Shown: positions 46,093 through 54,650, numbered from the stretch's first letter. The stretch is 64,000 nucleotides of DNA from Pseudarthrobacter sp. IC2-21 (GCF_034048115.1 NZ_CP139145.1:1736001-1800000), one strand, 5' to 3'. Notes: generated from the letters alone by a model not told the origin. Numbers and translations are program-made.

Positions 46093-46118
46093 AAAAAAGC
46101 AGCTCACGGGGAGCTGCT
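46093..46118 (-). terminator. Rho-independent terminator of the minus-strand tRNA cluster
   Basis: On the minus strand an eight-base stem (AGCAGCTC and GAGCTGCT) with a five-base loop is followed by six T residues (the A-run at 46093-46098). It ends the transcript of the five minus-strand tRNA genes. Confidence 0.85.
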
Positions 46119-46122
46119 GCTG

Positions 46123-46194
46123 TGGGCGATACTGGGATCGAACCAGTGACCTCTTCCGTGTCAGGGAAGCGCGCTACCGCTGCGCCAATCGCCC
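46123..46194 (-). tRNA. tRNA-Val(GAC)
   Basis: Full cloverleaf: acceptor GGGCGAT/ATCGCCC, anticodon arm CTTCC-CTGACAC-GGAAG with anticodon GAC, and T-arm ACTGG-TTCGATC-CCAGT. Discriminator A. No CCA encoded. First of two identical copies. Confidence 0.95.
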
Positions 46195-46235
46195 GGAACC
46201 GGAGAGCCGGCCTGGTGGTGTTGCTGGGAGAAGAG

Positions 46236-46308
<73 letters not shown>

Positions 46309-46368
46309 ATATGAAGCAAGTCCTGGCAAGGGCCAGACCAACTACATGAAGCAAGTTTCCTTGCCTGG

Positions 46369-46440
46369 TGGGCGATACTGGGATCGAACCAGTGACCTCT
46401 TCCGTGTCAGGGAAGCGCGCTACCGCTGCGCCAATCGCCC
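46369..46440 (-). tRNA. tRNA-Val(GAC), second copy
   Basis: Identical to the tRNA at 46123-46194, anticodon GAC. Confidence 0.95.
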
Positions 46441-46480
46441 ATTGCCATCCGGAATGAACCGAAAGCCATGGTTTTCACCG

Positions 46481-46551
46481 AGGTGGGTACGGGATTCGAA
46501 CCCGTGTAAACGGCTTTGCAGGCCGCTGCCTCGCCTCTCGGCCAACCCACC
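46481..46551 (-). tRNA. tRNA-Cys(GCA)
   Basis: Acceptor GGTGGGT/ACCCACC, anticodon arm GCGGC-CTGCAAA-GCCGT with anticodon GCA, T-loop TTCGAAT, and discriminator T (U73), a cysteine identity element. Confidence 0.95.
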
Positions 46552-46597
46552 GTGTAAGCGAAGGATCCGAAGTTCCTTGCCGTGACAGTGTCCTGCG

Positions 46598-46670
<73 letters not shown>

Positions 46671-46730
46671 ATGTTGACCGTTGATTCCGTGCCGTTTCGG
46701 GCATTTCCTCGCGTTCCAACGAGTAAGAAC

Positions 46731-46758
46731 TCTATAGGAGGTTCAGGGAATCTACAAA
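46731..46758 (-). promoter_or_regulatory. Promoter of the minus-strand tRNA cluster
   Basis: On the minus strand TTTGTA (complement 46753-46758) and TATAGA (complement 46731-46736) are 16 bases apart, about 60 bases before the first tRNA. This and the surrounding A/T-rich sequence fit a sigma-70-type promoter. Confidence 0.5.
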
Positions 46759-46818
46759 TCGGACGTCCGGAAAAGTCGACGACGGCCGGGGATCCCTGCA
46801 ATCTAGGGGTTTTTTCGT

Positions 46819-46850
46819 ATTACAAGCATGTAATTCGTGGCGGTTGTAAT
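46819..46850. repeat. ATTACA/TGTAAT half-site cluster between the divergent tRNA genes
   Basis: ATTACA-AGCA-TGTAAT (46819-46834) is a perfect dyad, and a further TGTAAT is at 46845-46850. It lies in the A/T-rich gap upstream of tRNA-Val(CAC). A protein-binding site is possible; no known consensus fits. Confidence 0.35.
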
Positions 46851-46856
46851 CTCGAT

Positions 46857-46886
46857 TTCCATAAACCCGGTCCGGTCCGCTAGCAT
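46857..46886 (+). promoter_or_regulatory. Possible promoter of tRNA-Val(CAC)
   Basis: TAGCAT (46881-46886) is a reasonable -10 element about 13 bases before the tRNA; TTCCAT (46857-46862), 18 bases upstream, is a weak -35. Confidence 0.35.
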
Positions 46887-46898
46887 TCAAAGGCATCG

Positions 46899-46970
46899 GG
46901 GCGATTGGCGCAGTGGTAGCGCGCTTCGTTCACACCGAAGAGGTCACTGGTTCGAACCCAGTATCGCCCA
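46899..46970 (+). tRNA. tRNA-Val(CAC)
   Basis: Acceptor GGGCGAT/ATCGCCC, anticodon arm CTTCG-TTCACAC-CGAAG with anticodon CAC, and T-arm ACTGG-TTCGAAC-CCAGT. Discriminator A. It shares acceptor and T-stems with the Val(GAC) genes. Confidence 0.95.
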
Positions 46971-46980
46971 CCGAGGATCA

Positions 46981-47021
46981 GGTCCGTTTCCGCTCAAGCC
47001 GAGCGGAAACGGACCTTTTTT
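46981..47021 (+). terminator. Rho-independent terminator after tRNA-Val(CAC)
   Basis: Fifteen-base perfect arms, GGTCCGTTTCCGCTC and its complement, enclose the loop AAGCC and are followed by six T residues. It is the clearest intrinsic terminator in the window. Confidence 0.92.
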
Positions 47022-47064
47022 GTGTCCCCCCTTTTTTGTCAGCCCCCTGTGAAAGAGTCGTTGT

Positions 47065-47928
47065 ATGACTGATCCACTCCTTGCCCACGCCACGGAATAC
47101 GGCCGCATGTACGCACGGTCCACCTCCGAGCAGTTCTCTGTTCCGTCCATCACCACCGTGATCGGCCAGCAGCCGCACGGGCTGGACGGCTGGTTCGGGT
47201 ATATGGGAGCCAGCAGCCTGGCCAAGGATCCCTTGCTCGCAGACTGCCTGGGCAGTCCGGCCAAGATCCGGCAGGCCGTCAACCGGGCGTCAAAGGCGGC
47301 CGAGACGTATCGTGATGACGCCGCAAAACGCGGTGACCGGGTCCATAACTACTGCGAACAGGTGGCGCTCCGCGCCCTGGGCCGGCCGCATGCCATGAAG
47401 GAAACCCGCGAGGCTCTTGCAGCCAACGGCGAGGAGGCCTTTGCGTTGCGGTTCGACGAATGGTGGGAGCTCTACGACGTCGAACCCATAGCCCCCGAAA
47501 TTACCGTGTGGAACAAGTCCGTGGGCTACGCCGGCACGCTGGACCTTGTGGCCCGCATCAACGGCCGGATCTGCCTCATCGACTATAAGACCAAGGGCAC
47601 CACACGGGACGGCACCGTCAAGCCTCTGGATGACAAGGTTGTGATGCAGCTTGTAGCCGGGATGAAGGCCGAGGAAAGCCTGGTGGATCCGGTTGCCGGC
47701 GAATGGGAGGCATGGAAGTACGGCGAAAACCCCCTGCTGCTCGCCGTCGCCATCGGGGAGACCGAGGTCCGCCCGGTCCGGGCGAATCCGGAGGTTCTCA
47801 AACATCACTGGTGGAAGTTCTGCGCCCTGCGCCGGGTCTGGGAGCTCTCCGCTGACACACTCGCTGCCGGTACGGCCCTGCTTCCCGTCGCGCCGCCGCC
47901 GTCCGTGCAGCACGGACGCACCGCTTAG
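47065..47928 (+). CDS. PD-(D/E)XK nuclease-like protein
   Basis: 287 residues. RecB-family-type nuclease motifs are visible: a Gly-x-x-x-His-like element GDRVH (H94), E145, G157-T-L-D160 and D173-Y-K175 in GRICLIDYKTK. Together these make a D-(D/E)xK active site that would cut DNA using a divalent metal. No helicase domain or zinc-binding Cys cluster is present, so it is a stand-alone nuclease of unknown target. The gene starts 44 bases after the tRNA-Val terminator and precedes def. Similar proteins sit near def in relatives, as far as I recall. The C-terminus is Pro/Ala-rich. Confidence 0.68.
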   Translation: MTDPLLAHATEYGRMYARSTSEQFSVPSITTVIGQQPHGLDGWFGYMGASSLAKDPLLADCLGSPAKIRQAVNRASKAAETYRDDAAKRGDRVHNYCEQVALRALGRPHAMKETREALAANGEEAFALRFDEWWELYDVEPIAPEITVWNKSVGYAGTLDLVARINGRICLIDYKTKGTTRDGTVKPLDDKVVMQLVAGMKAEESLVDPVAGEWEAWKYGENPLLLAVAIGETEVRPVRANPEVLKHHWWKFCALRRVWELSADTLAAGTALLPVAPPPSVQHGRTA

Positions 47929-48024
47929 TACTACTGGCTGCAGCAGAGCGCCAGTCCCGGCAGTGATGCCCCTGCACCTAAACTGGGTAGGTTCACCAAC
48001 ACCCACCGTGAGGAAAGACAGCAC

Positions 48025-48630
48025 ATGGCCATTCTGAATATCCGCATCATTGGTGATCCCGTGCTCCGCACAGTGGCCGATCCTGTGACGGAATTCGGGC
48101 CCGAGCTGGCCAAGCTCGTTGCAGACATGACCGAGACCATGGAAGACGTGGAAGGGGCCGGCCTCGCCGCGCCCCAGATTGGCGTCAGCAAGCGGATCTT
48201 TACCTACCGTGTGGGCGGCGTTGACGGCCACATCATCAACCCGGTGCTGGAAAACAGCGACGACTACCAGGCCGACCACGTAGAAGGCTGCCTCTCCATC
48301 CCGGGACTGGGATTCCCCGTCCGCCGGTTCAGGGCCACGAAGGTCACGGGAGTGGACCTGCACGGGAACCCCGTTACCGTCGAGGGCGAGGGCATGCTGG
48401 CCCGCTGTTTCCAGCACGAAACCGACCACCTGGACGGCATCCTCTACACCGACCGCCTCGAAGGCGAAGACCGGAAGACTGCGCTGCGCTCCATCCGGAA
48501 TGCCAACTATGACGCCATCACAGAACGCACGACGGCGAAGCGCGCCAAGACCGTCGGCTCCAGTTTTGGTGGCGGCAACGTTGGGGGCGGCAGCTTCGGC
48601 GGGTCCGGTTTCGGTGGCACGAACTCATGA
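48025..48630 (+). CDS. def: Peptide deformylase
   Basis: 201 residues. Removes the formyl group from nascent protein N-termini. The three motifs are GAGLAAPQIG (45-53), EGCLSIPG (C89 metal ligand) and QHETDHLDG (H131 and H135 metal ligands, Glu catalytic). Residues 178-201 form a Gly/Ser/Phe-rich tail (repeats of GGGNVGGGSFGG type) beyond the catalytic domain. GAGGAAAG lies before the ATG. The stop overlaps the fmt ATG. Confidence 0.96.
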   Translation: MAILNIRIIGDPVLRTVADPVTEFGPELAKLVADMTETMEDVEGAGLAAPQIGVSKRIFTYRVGGVDGHIINPVLENSDDYQADHVEGCLSIPGLGFPVRRFRATKVTGVDLHGNPVTVEGEGMLARCFQHETDHLDGILYTDRLEGEDRKTALRSIRNANYDAITERTTAKRAKTVGSSFGGGNVGGGSFGGSGFGGTNS

Positions 48631-49547
48631 GGGTTCTCTTCGCAGGTACACCGGCCGTCGCCGTTCCCTCCCTGGACGCACTGGTTAAGGCGGGCTTTGA
48701 CGTCGTTGCCGTCCTGACCCGCCCGGACGCGCCGCTGGGGCGCAAACGCGTGCTGACGCCGTCGCCCGTTGCCGCCCGCGCCGCAGAACTCGGCATCGGC
48801 GTCATCCACGCCACCCGCGTTGACGACGCCGTCACGGCGCAGATCGCCGCCGGCAAACCCGATGTCGCCGCCATCGTGGCCTACGGGGGACTGATTCCCC
48901 GGGCCGCGCTCGAGGTCCCTCCGCACGGCTGGATCAACCTTCACTTCTCCCTCCTTCCCGCGTGGCGCGGCGCCGCGCCCGTGCAGCGTGCCGTCATTGC
49001 CGGTGATGACGTGACCGGAGCTGTCACCTTCCTGCTGGAGGAAGGGCTGGACACCGGACCCGTCTTCGGGACGCTGACCGAGAGCGTTGGCCCAAACGAC
49101 ACCTCCGGAGCGCTGCTGGAGCGGCTGTCCCGCAGCGGCGCTGTGCTGCTGTCCCAGACCTTGTCCGCGGTGGAGGCCGGGAAGGCTGCGCCCCGGCCTC
49201 AGGTGGGGGAAGTTTCGCTGGCACCCAAACTGACCATCGACGACGGCCGGCTCGATTGGATGCAGCCAGCCCTGGCCATCAGCAGGCGCGCACGGGGGGT
49301 CACTCCCGAGCCCGGGGCCTGGACCACGCTGGCGGGTCAGCGGGTCAAGCTGGAACCCGTTCAGCTCCGGCCCGACAGGTCGGATCTTGAGCCCGGGACG
49401 GTCCGCCTTGAGGAAAAAAACGTTCTGGTAGGAACGGGGTCCCACGCGGTGCAGCTGACAGGGATCCAGCCTGCCGGCAAGAAAATGATGGCCGCGGCCG
49501 ATTGGGCACGGGGTATGGCTTCACGTGAAAGTGTGGTGTTCGAATGA
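48627..49547 (+). CDS. fmt: Methionyl-tRNA formyltransferase
   Basis: 306 residues. Formylates initiator Met-tRNA. The formyl-tetrahydrofolate-binding domain shows MRVLFAGTPAVAVPSLDALV, the His-containing HGWINLHFSLLPAWRGAAPVQRAVIAGDDVTG (the catalytic HxSLLP motif) and a C-terminal OB-like domain from about 210. The start overlaps the def stop (ATGA) and its own stop overlaps the rsmB start, so def-fmt-rsmB is one coupled translation unit. Confidence 0.97.
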   Translation: MRVLFAGTPAVAVPSLDALVKAGFDVVAVLTRPDAPLGRKRVLTPSPVAARAAELGIGVIHATRVDDAVTAQIAAGKPDVAAIVAYGGLIPRAALEVPPHGWINLHFSLLPAWRGAAPVQRAVIAGDDVTGAVTFLLEEGLDTGPVFGTLTESVGPNDTSGALLERLSRSGAVLLSQTLSAVEAGKAAPRPQVGEVSLAPKLTIDDGRLDWMQPALAISRRARGVTPEPGAWTTLAGQRVKLEPVQLRPDRSDLEPGTVRLEEKNVLVGTGSHAVQLTGIQPAGKKMMAAADWARGMASRESVVFE

Positions 49548-51106
49548 GCGGGTCCGGCGGTAATACAGGTGCCCGGGGTGGAGATCGCGGCGGAAGCGGC
49601 CGCGGCAAGGGTGGACCGCGCGATTCGAGCACGCGCAATGCCCAGGGCCGGGAACGGAACCGAAGCTCCCAGAAGAGTTTCACCGAGAATGCTCCCGCGC
49701 AGCGCACGCGCCGGGCGGATCCTGCGCGGCTGGTGGCTTTCGAAGTCCTGCGCGCCGTGGCCTCCGAGGACGCGTACGCGAACTTGGTGCTCCCGTCACG
49801 CATCCGGCATCACGGCCTGGACAAGCGCGACGCCGGCTTCGCCACTGAACTGAGCTACGGTGCCCTGCGCGGGCAAGGCACCTATGACTCCATCCTGGCC
49901 CGCTGTGTGGACCGTCCACTGGACCAGCTCGACCCCGCCATCCTTGATGCCCTGCGGATCGGCGTCCATCAGCTGCTGGCCATGCGCGTTCCGGCGCACG
50001 CCGCGCTGGACCAGACGGTTGGCCTGGCCCGGGCCGTGATCGGCGCCGGCCCCTCCGCGCTGATCAATGCGGTGCTGCGGAAGGTCTCTGCCCACACGCT
50101 CGAAGAGTGGCTGGACCTCCTGGTGGCAGGGGAAAGCGACGAAACAAAAATAGCGTCCATCCGCTATGCCCACCCTGAATGGATTGTCCGGGCCATGCGG
50201 CAGTCCCTGGTGGCGCACGGACGTTCGGCCGCGGAGATCAATGACCTGCTGGAAGCGGACAACGCTGCCCCGGTGGTCAACCTGGTTGCCCTGCCGGGCC
50301 TGGGGAGCCTGGATGAGGCCCTGGAAAACGGGGCCACCCCCGGTGAACTCGTGGAAGGCTCGGCACTCTCCAGCGGCGGGGACCTCGGCCGGCTCGCCAC
50401 GGTGCGCGAAGGCAGCACCCGGGTCCAGGACGTGGGCTCGCAGCTCGTGGCCCGGGCCATGGCGGCGGTCGACCTCGGCCCGCGCACCGACACGCCCGAC
50501 GGCGCCGGTGAACGCTGGCTCGATCTGTGCGCCGGCCCCGGTGGCAAAGCCGCCCTCCTCGGCGCCCTCGCCCGGCAGCAGGGTGCCACGCTTCTCGCCA
50601 ACGAACCGGCCCCGCACCGCGCCAAGCTCGTGAGCCAGGCCCTGTCCGCAGTCCCGAAGGATGTCTGGCGCGTCCGGACCGGGGACGGCCGCGAAGTTGG
50701 AACGGAACAGCCCGAATCCTTCGACCGCGTCCTGGTGGACGTGCCCTGCAGCGGCCTCGGTGCCCTCCGGCGCAGGCCCGAGTCCCGCTGGCGCCGCACA
50801 CCCAAGGACCTGGCGGACCTCGGTCCGCTGCAGCGCGCCCTCCTCACCTCAGCGCTGGACGCCGTGCGCCCCGGCGGAGTGGTGGCCTACGTGACCTGCT
50901 CACCGCACCCGGCGGAAACCACCGCCGTCGTCACCGATGCCCTCCGGAAGCGGGACGACCTGGAACTGCTGGACGCCGGCGCCGTGCTGGACGGCGTAAG
51001 CCTGCCCGGAAAGCTGGGCGCCGGCCACGACTCCACGGCCCAGCTCTGGCCGCACATCCACAGCACCGACGCCATGTTCCTGGCCCTCATCCGCAAGAAG
51101 GCCTGA
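49544..51106 (+). CDS. rsmB: 16S rRNA (cytosine-967-C5)-methyltransferase
   Basis: 520 residues. A Gly/Arg/Ser-rich disordered N-terminus (1-60) may bind RNA; a NusB-like domain (about 65-200) and the RsmB catalytic domain follow. SAM-binding LDLCAGPGGKAALLGALA is at about 325; the two catalytic cysteines are in VDVPCSGLGALRRRPE and VAYVTCSPHPAET. It probably methylates C967 of 16S rRNA. It follows fmt by ATGA overlap and precedes rpe. The N-terminal 60 residues lie outside the fold and explain why it is longer than usual. Confidence 0.93.
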   Translation: MSGSGGNTGARGGDRGGSGRGKGGPRDSSTRNAQGRERNRSSQKSFTENAPAQRTRRADPARLVAFEVLRAVASEDAYANLVLPSRIRHHGLDKRDAGFATELSYGALRGQGTYDSILARCVDRPLDQLDPAILDALRIGVHQLLAMRVPAHAALDQTVGLARAVIGAGPSALINAVLRKVSAHTLEEWLDLLVAGESDETKIASIRYAHPEWIVRAMRQSLVAHGRSAAEINDLLEADNAAPVVNLVALPGLGSLDEALENGATPGELVEGSALSSGGDLGRLATVREGSTRVQDVGSQLVARAMAAVDLGPRTDTPDGAGERWLDLCAGPGGKAALLGALARQQGATLLANEPAPHRAKLVSQALSAVPKDVWRVRTGDGREVGTEQPESFDRVLVDVPCSGLGALRRRPESRWRRTPKDLADLGPLQRALLTSALDAVRPGGVVAYVTCSPHPAETTAVVTDALRKRDDLELLDAGAVLDGVSLPGKLGAGHDSTAQLWPHIHSTDAMFLALIRKKA

Positions 51107-51124
51107 CCCGTGAAAGGTTCACCC

Positions 51125-51805
51125 ATGCCGCAATGCTGCATCAACCCGAGCATTCTCTCCGCCGACTTCGTGAACCTCGAAGCCGAACTGCAGCGGATCA
51201 GCAACGCCGACGCCGTCCACGTGGACGTCATGGACAACCACTTCGTCCCCAACCTCACCCTCGGGCTGCCCGTGGTCCAGCGGATCCAGGCGGTCAGCCC
51301 CGTTCCGCTGGATGCACATCTCATGATCTCCGATGCCGACCGCTGGGCCCCCGGTTTCGCCGACGCAGGGCTGGCGTCCGTGACCTTCCACGCCGAGGCC
51401 TCCATCGCGCCGGTAAAACTGGCCAGGGAACTGCGGGCCCGAGGCTCCAAGGCCGGCATGGCGCTGCGTCCGGCCACCGCCGTGGAACCTTACCTGGACA
51501 TGCTCGAAGAACTGGACATGCTCCTGATTATGACCGTGGAGCCGGGATTCGGTGGGCAGGCGTTCCTGGACCTGACCCTGCCGAAGATCCGCCGCGCCCG
51601 CGCCGCCATTGACGGATCCGGCCTTGAGGTTGCCCTTCAAGTGGACGGTGGCATCACCGAGGAAACCATTATCCGGGCGGCCGAGGCAGGGGCCAACGTC
51701 TTTGTGGCCGGCTCCGCCGTTTACGGTGCCGAAGATCCTGCCGCGGCCATCGGACGGCTGCGCGAGGCCGGCAGCCTTAAGTTACGCAGCGGGTCCGGGG
51801 AATAG
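51125..51805 (+). CDS. rpe: Ribulose-phosphate 3-epimerase
   Basis: 226 residues, TIM barrel. Interconverts ribulose 5-phosphate and xylulose 5-phosphate in the pentose phosphate pathway. Metal and catalytic residues appear in [56 protein letters not shown] and [12 protein letters not shown]. The ATG at 51125 has AAAGG seven bases upstream, which decides it over GTG 51110. Ribulose 5-phosphate is also the substrate of RibB in the following operon, so the neighbour order is meaningful. Confidence 0.96.
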   Translation: MPQCCINPSILSADFVNLEAELQRISNADAVHVDVMDNHFVPNLTLGLPVVQRIQAVSPVPLDAHLMISDADRWAPGFADAGLASVTFHAEASIAPVKLARELRARGSKAGMALRPATAVEPYLDMLEELDMLLIMTVEPGFGGQAFLDLTLPKIRRARAAIDGSGLEVALQVDGGITEETIIRAAEAGANVFVAGSAVYGAEDPAAAIGRLREAGSLKLRSGSGE

Positions 51806-51847
51806 TCGGGGCCGTCTGGCAGTTGTGGCACAATAGCAACACACATT

Positions 51848-51998
51848 ACGTGCTCCGGGGTCGGTGTAAGTCCGAACCGGCGGTGACAGTCCGCGACCCG
51901 CGAGCCGGCGCTTTCCCCAACCAGGGAGGGAACCGGCGGACGGTTGAACCGGTGAAATTCCGGTACCGACAGTTAAAGTCTGGATGAGAGAAGCACGT
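51848..51998 (+). promoter_or_regulatory. FMN riboswitch (RFN element)
   Basis: The P1 stem pairs ACGTGCT (51848-51854) with AGCACGT (51992-51998). Inside are the conserved RFN blocks: CTCCGGGGTCGGTG, GTAAGTCCGAACCGGCGG, TGACAGTCCGCGACCC, CCGGTGAAATTCCGGTACC and GACAGTTAAAGTCTGGATG. It binds FMN and lowers expression of the downstream rib genes. It lies between rpe and the small ORF preceding ribD, about 95 bases before that ORF. Confidence 0.97.
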
Positions 51999-52055
51999 TC
52001 AGCTGTATCTGTGCGCCACTGCGGCGCCGCGGCCTTCTGCTGTCGTATACCCCCG

Positions 52056-52114
52056 GAGCCATCGCGGTTCTAGAGGGAAGGAACGACACACACATGAACC
52101 CCTTGCGATGGCTC
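52056..52114 (+). promoter_or_regulatory. Long-range stem enclosing the ribosome-binding site and start codon of the small ORF
   Basis: GAGCCATCGC (52056-52065) pairs perfectly with GCGATGGCTC (52105-52114), which is followed by TTT. The 39-base loop between them holds the Shine-Dalgarno-like AGGGAAGGA and the ATG at 52094. It may be the expression platform of the FMN switch, by sequestration or as a terminator-like stem. A smaller GCGCC-ACTGC-GGCGC hairpin lies just upstream. Confidence 0.45.
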
Positions 52115-52177
52115 TTTGAAGCCAGGTTGTCCCAAGGACGGGATGCCCAAAACGCCACCATGGTGGCCGCCGCATGA
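52094..52177 (+). CDS. Small ORF (27 aa) between the FMN riboswitch and ribD
   Basis: The ATG at 52094 follows AGGGAAGGA at 52073-52081 and opens MNPLRWLFEARLSQGRD, ending MVAAA; the TGA overlaps the ribD ATG (ATGA). ribD itself has no clear ribosome-binding site, so ribosomes reading this ORF would reinitiate on ribD. The peptide has a basic amphipathic look, with no known family. It may be a leader peptide whose translation the riboswitch controls. Coding status is inferred from start, ribosome-binding site and overlap only. Confidence 0.5.
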   Translation: MNPLRWLFEARLSQGRDAQNATMVAAA

Positions 52178-53292
52178 CCGGGACCGATACGGTCACGGCA
52201 TTCAGCGCCGCCGAGACCGCCGCCATGGAGGCCGCCCTTGAAGCAGCCCTGCGCGGGCCGCGCGGAGCAAACCCGCTGGTGGGCGCCGTCGTGATTGACG
52301 CCGACGGCCGGCAGTTAGTGACCGGATATCACCGCGGCGCCGGGACCCCCCACGCCGAAGCGGACGCGATCAGCCAGGCCGAATCCGCCGGGCTGGACCT
52401 GACCGGCTGCACCATTGTCATCACCCTGGAACCCTGCGACCACCGCGGCCGGACCGGACCCTGCACGCAGGCGATCATCGCCGCGGGAATCAAAGACGTG
52501 GTGTACGCCGTTGACGACCCCCATGATCCGGCCGCGGGCGGCGCAGCCACCCTGCGGAACGCGGACGTCAAGGTACGGAGCGGGCTTGGCGCCGTGGAGG
52601 CGTTCGAGCTGAACCGCCAATGGTTCCTCGCCGTAGCCACCCGGCGCCCGTTCGTCACCCTGCATATCGCCCAGACCCTGGACAGCCGGATAGCGGCCGA
52701 GGACGGAACCAGTCAATGGATTTCGTCCCCTGAATCGCTCGCCGACAACCACGACCTGCGCGGGCGGATTGATGCAATTCTCGTAGGTACCCAGACGGTG
52801 CTGGTGGACAACCCCCGCCTGACCGCCCGGGACGCGTCCGGTGCGGAGACCGGCAAGCAGCCGCTGCGCGCCGTGATGGGCCTGCGGGAAATCCCGGCCG
52901 GTGCCGCAGTCCGAGGGGACGATGGCCAAGTGCTCCACCTGCCCACGCGCGATCCCCGGGAGGCGTTGTCGCTGCTGTACGCGGCAGGCGTCCGGCACGT
53001 CATGGTGGAAGGCGGTTCACGCATCCTCAGCTCCTTCCTGGCCGCGCGGCTCGTGGACGAACTCATCGTCTACCTCGCGCCCACCCTGCTGGGCTCCGGA
53101 ACACCGGCCCTGAACGGCCTGGGAATCACCACGCTCGCGGATGCCATGCAGTGGGACTGGGACCCGTCCGGCGGTGGCGCGGTACAGACCCTGGGGCGCG
53201 ACCTGAGACTCCACCTCCGCCCCGAACCAATCCAAGCTTTGGAACCACAACCAGCCCGCGCTGCCGCGGAACCAGCCATGGGAGGCTACTGA
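52174..53292 (+). CDS. ribD: Bifunctional diaminohydroxyphosphoribosylaminopyrimidine deaminase / 5-amino-6-(5-phosphoribosylamino)uracil reductase
   Basis: 372 residues. An N-terminal zinc deaminase domain (about 12-150) has the zinc ligands HAEADAI and PCDHRGRTGPCTQAI; the C-terminal reductase domain (about 155-360) has FVTLHIAQTLDSRIAAEDGTSQWIS and VMVEGGSRILSSFL. It carries out the second and third steps of riboflavin synthesis. The ATG overlaps the small ORF stop, and its TGA shares one base with the ribE ATG. A C-terminal tail of about 25 residues is disordered. Confidence 0.95.
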   Translation: MTGTDTVTAFSAAETAAMEAALEAALRGPRGANPLVGAVVIDADGRQLVTGYHRGAGTPHAEADAISQAESAGLDLTGCTIVITLEPCDHRGRTGPCTQAIIAAGIKDVVYAVDDPHDPAAGGAATLRNADVKVRSGLGAVEAFELNRQWFLAVATRRPFVTLHIAQTLDSRIAAEDGTSQWISSPESLADNHDLRGRIDAILVGTQTVLVDNPRLTARDASGAETGKQPLRAVMGLREIPAGAAVRGDDGQVLHLPTRDPREALSLLYAAGVRHVMVEGGSRILSSFLAARLVDELIVYLAPTLLGSGTPALNGLGITTLADAMQWDWDPSGGGAVQTLGRDLRLHLRPEPIQALEPQPARAAAEPAMGGY

Positions 53293-53927
53293 TGTTTACC
53301 GGAATTATTGCCGAACAAGGAGAGGTCCTTTCCGTGGCGCGTGACGGCGATACCAGCGCCACCCTCCGGCTGCGTGCCCCGGGCACCACCGAAGGACTTG
53401 CCCTCGGCGGGTCCATTGCCGTGAACGGCGTCTGCCTGACCGCCACCGGGATTGACGGCAAGGACTTCAGCGTTGACGTCATGGGCGAAACGCTGGTGCG
53501 CAGCACCATCGGAGAGCTCGACGCCGGCGATTCGGTCAACCTCGAACGCTGCGTCCCGGCCGGTGGCCGGCTGGACGGCCACGTGGTGCAGGGCCACGTG
53601 GACGGTGTGGGGCAACTGGTGGAACGCGAAGCCCTGGGCAATTGGGAACGCCTGCGCTTCGCCGTCCCGGTGAACCTGGCCCGGTACATCGCCGAAAAGG
53701 GTTCCATCGCCATCGACGGCGTTTCGCTCACCGTCACCGCGGTCAGCCCCGCGGCCGAGGCCGAACCCTGGTTCGAAGTGGGACTGATCCCCACCACGCT
53801 CGCCGACACCGGCCTGGGCGCAAAACAAACCGGCAGCCGGGTCAACCTGGAAGTGGATGTGCTGGCAAAGTACACCGAACGGCTGCTGGCATTCAGCACC
53901 GGCGCAGCAAACGGAGGAACCCGATGA
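53292..53927 (+). CDS. ribE: Riboflavin synthase, alpha chain
   Basis: 211 residues, two similar lumazine-binding barrels in tandem: [18 protein letters not shown]...[13 protein letters not shown] and [17 protein letters not shown]...[14 protein letters not shown]. Dismutates two 6,7-dimethyl-8-ribityllumazine molecules to riboflavin. GGAGG precedes the ATG. The longer frame upstream lies inside ribD and is rejected. The stop overlaps the ribB ATG. Confidence 0.95.
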   Translation: MFTGIIAEQGEVLSVARDGDTSATLRLRAPGTTEGLALGGSIAVNGVCLTATGIDGKDFSVDVMGETLVRSTIGELDAGDSVNLERCVPAGGRLDGHVVQGHVDGVGQLVEREALGNWERLRFAVPVNLARYIAEKGSIAIDGVSLTVTAVSPAAEAEPWFEVGLIPTTLADTGLGAKQTGSRVNLEVDVLAKYTERLLAFSTGAANGGTR

Positions 53928-54640
53928 ATACCACTGTCCGCGCCCAGCCCGCCGCCGGGGCCGCGCCGCGCCCTGACGCAGCCAAGGGGCTTGACCTCGT
54001 GGAAGACGCCGTCCGTGCCATGGCCGCCGGACTGCCCGTGCTGGTGGTCGATAACGAGGACCGGGAAAACGAAGGCGACATCATCTTCGCGGCCCAGCAT
54101 GCCACGCCGGCCCTCATGGGCTGGACCATCCGTTACAGCTCCGGCGTCATCTGCGTCCCCCTGACCGGGGACCGCGCCGACGCCCTGGAGCTGCCTCCCA
54201 TGGCGGCCGTGAACCAGGACTCGAAGGGGACGGCCTACACCGTGTCCTGCGACGCTGCGGTGGGGGTCAGCACCGGCATTTCCGCCACGGACCGCGCCCT
54301 GACCGCCCGCGTGCTGGCAGACCCTGCGGCCGGACCGGCCGCTGTAACCAGGCCGGGGCATATTTTCCCGCTCCGGGCCGTTAACGGGGGAGTGCGTGAA
54401 CGCCCCGGCCACACCGAAGCGGCCGTGGACCTCTGCCGGCTTGCCGGACTGGAGCCGGTGGGCGTGATCGCAGAAGTTGTGTACGACGACGGTGAGATGA
54501 TGCGGCTCGACGGGCTGCGGGCATTCGCCGCCGAACACGGGTGCCCCCTGATCTCGATTGAGGATTTGGTGGTTTACCTTGAAGCAGGGGCCGCGGTTCC
54601 CGCCGACAGTCACACCGGGCCGGACGCCCGGGCGGAGTAG
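53924..54640 (+). CDS. ribB: 3,4-dihydroxy-2-butanone-4-phosphate synthase
   Basis: 238 residues. Converts ribulose 5-phosphate to dihydroxybutanone phosphate and formate. Motifs: [17 protein letters not shown] (Glu/Asp metal ligands), [59 protein letters not shown] and [13 protein letters not shown]. The start overlaps the ribE stop by ATGA and follows GGAGG. The C-terminal tail is disordered. In many actinobacteria this domain is fused to GTP cyclohydrolase II; here the two are separate genes. Confidence 0.93.
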   Translation: MNTTVRAQPAAGAAPRPDAAKGLDLVEDAVRAMAAGLPVLVVDNEDRENEGDIIFAAQHATPALMGWTIRYSSGVICVPLTGDRADALELPPMAAVNQDSKGTAYTVSCDAAVGVSTGISATDRALTARVLADPAAGPAAVTRPGHIFPLRAVNGGVRERPGHTEAAVDLCRLAGLEPVGVIAEVVYDDGEMMRLDGLRAFAAEHGCPLISIEDLVVYLEAGAAVPADSHTGPDARAE

Positions 54641-54650
54641 AGGAGTAACG

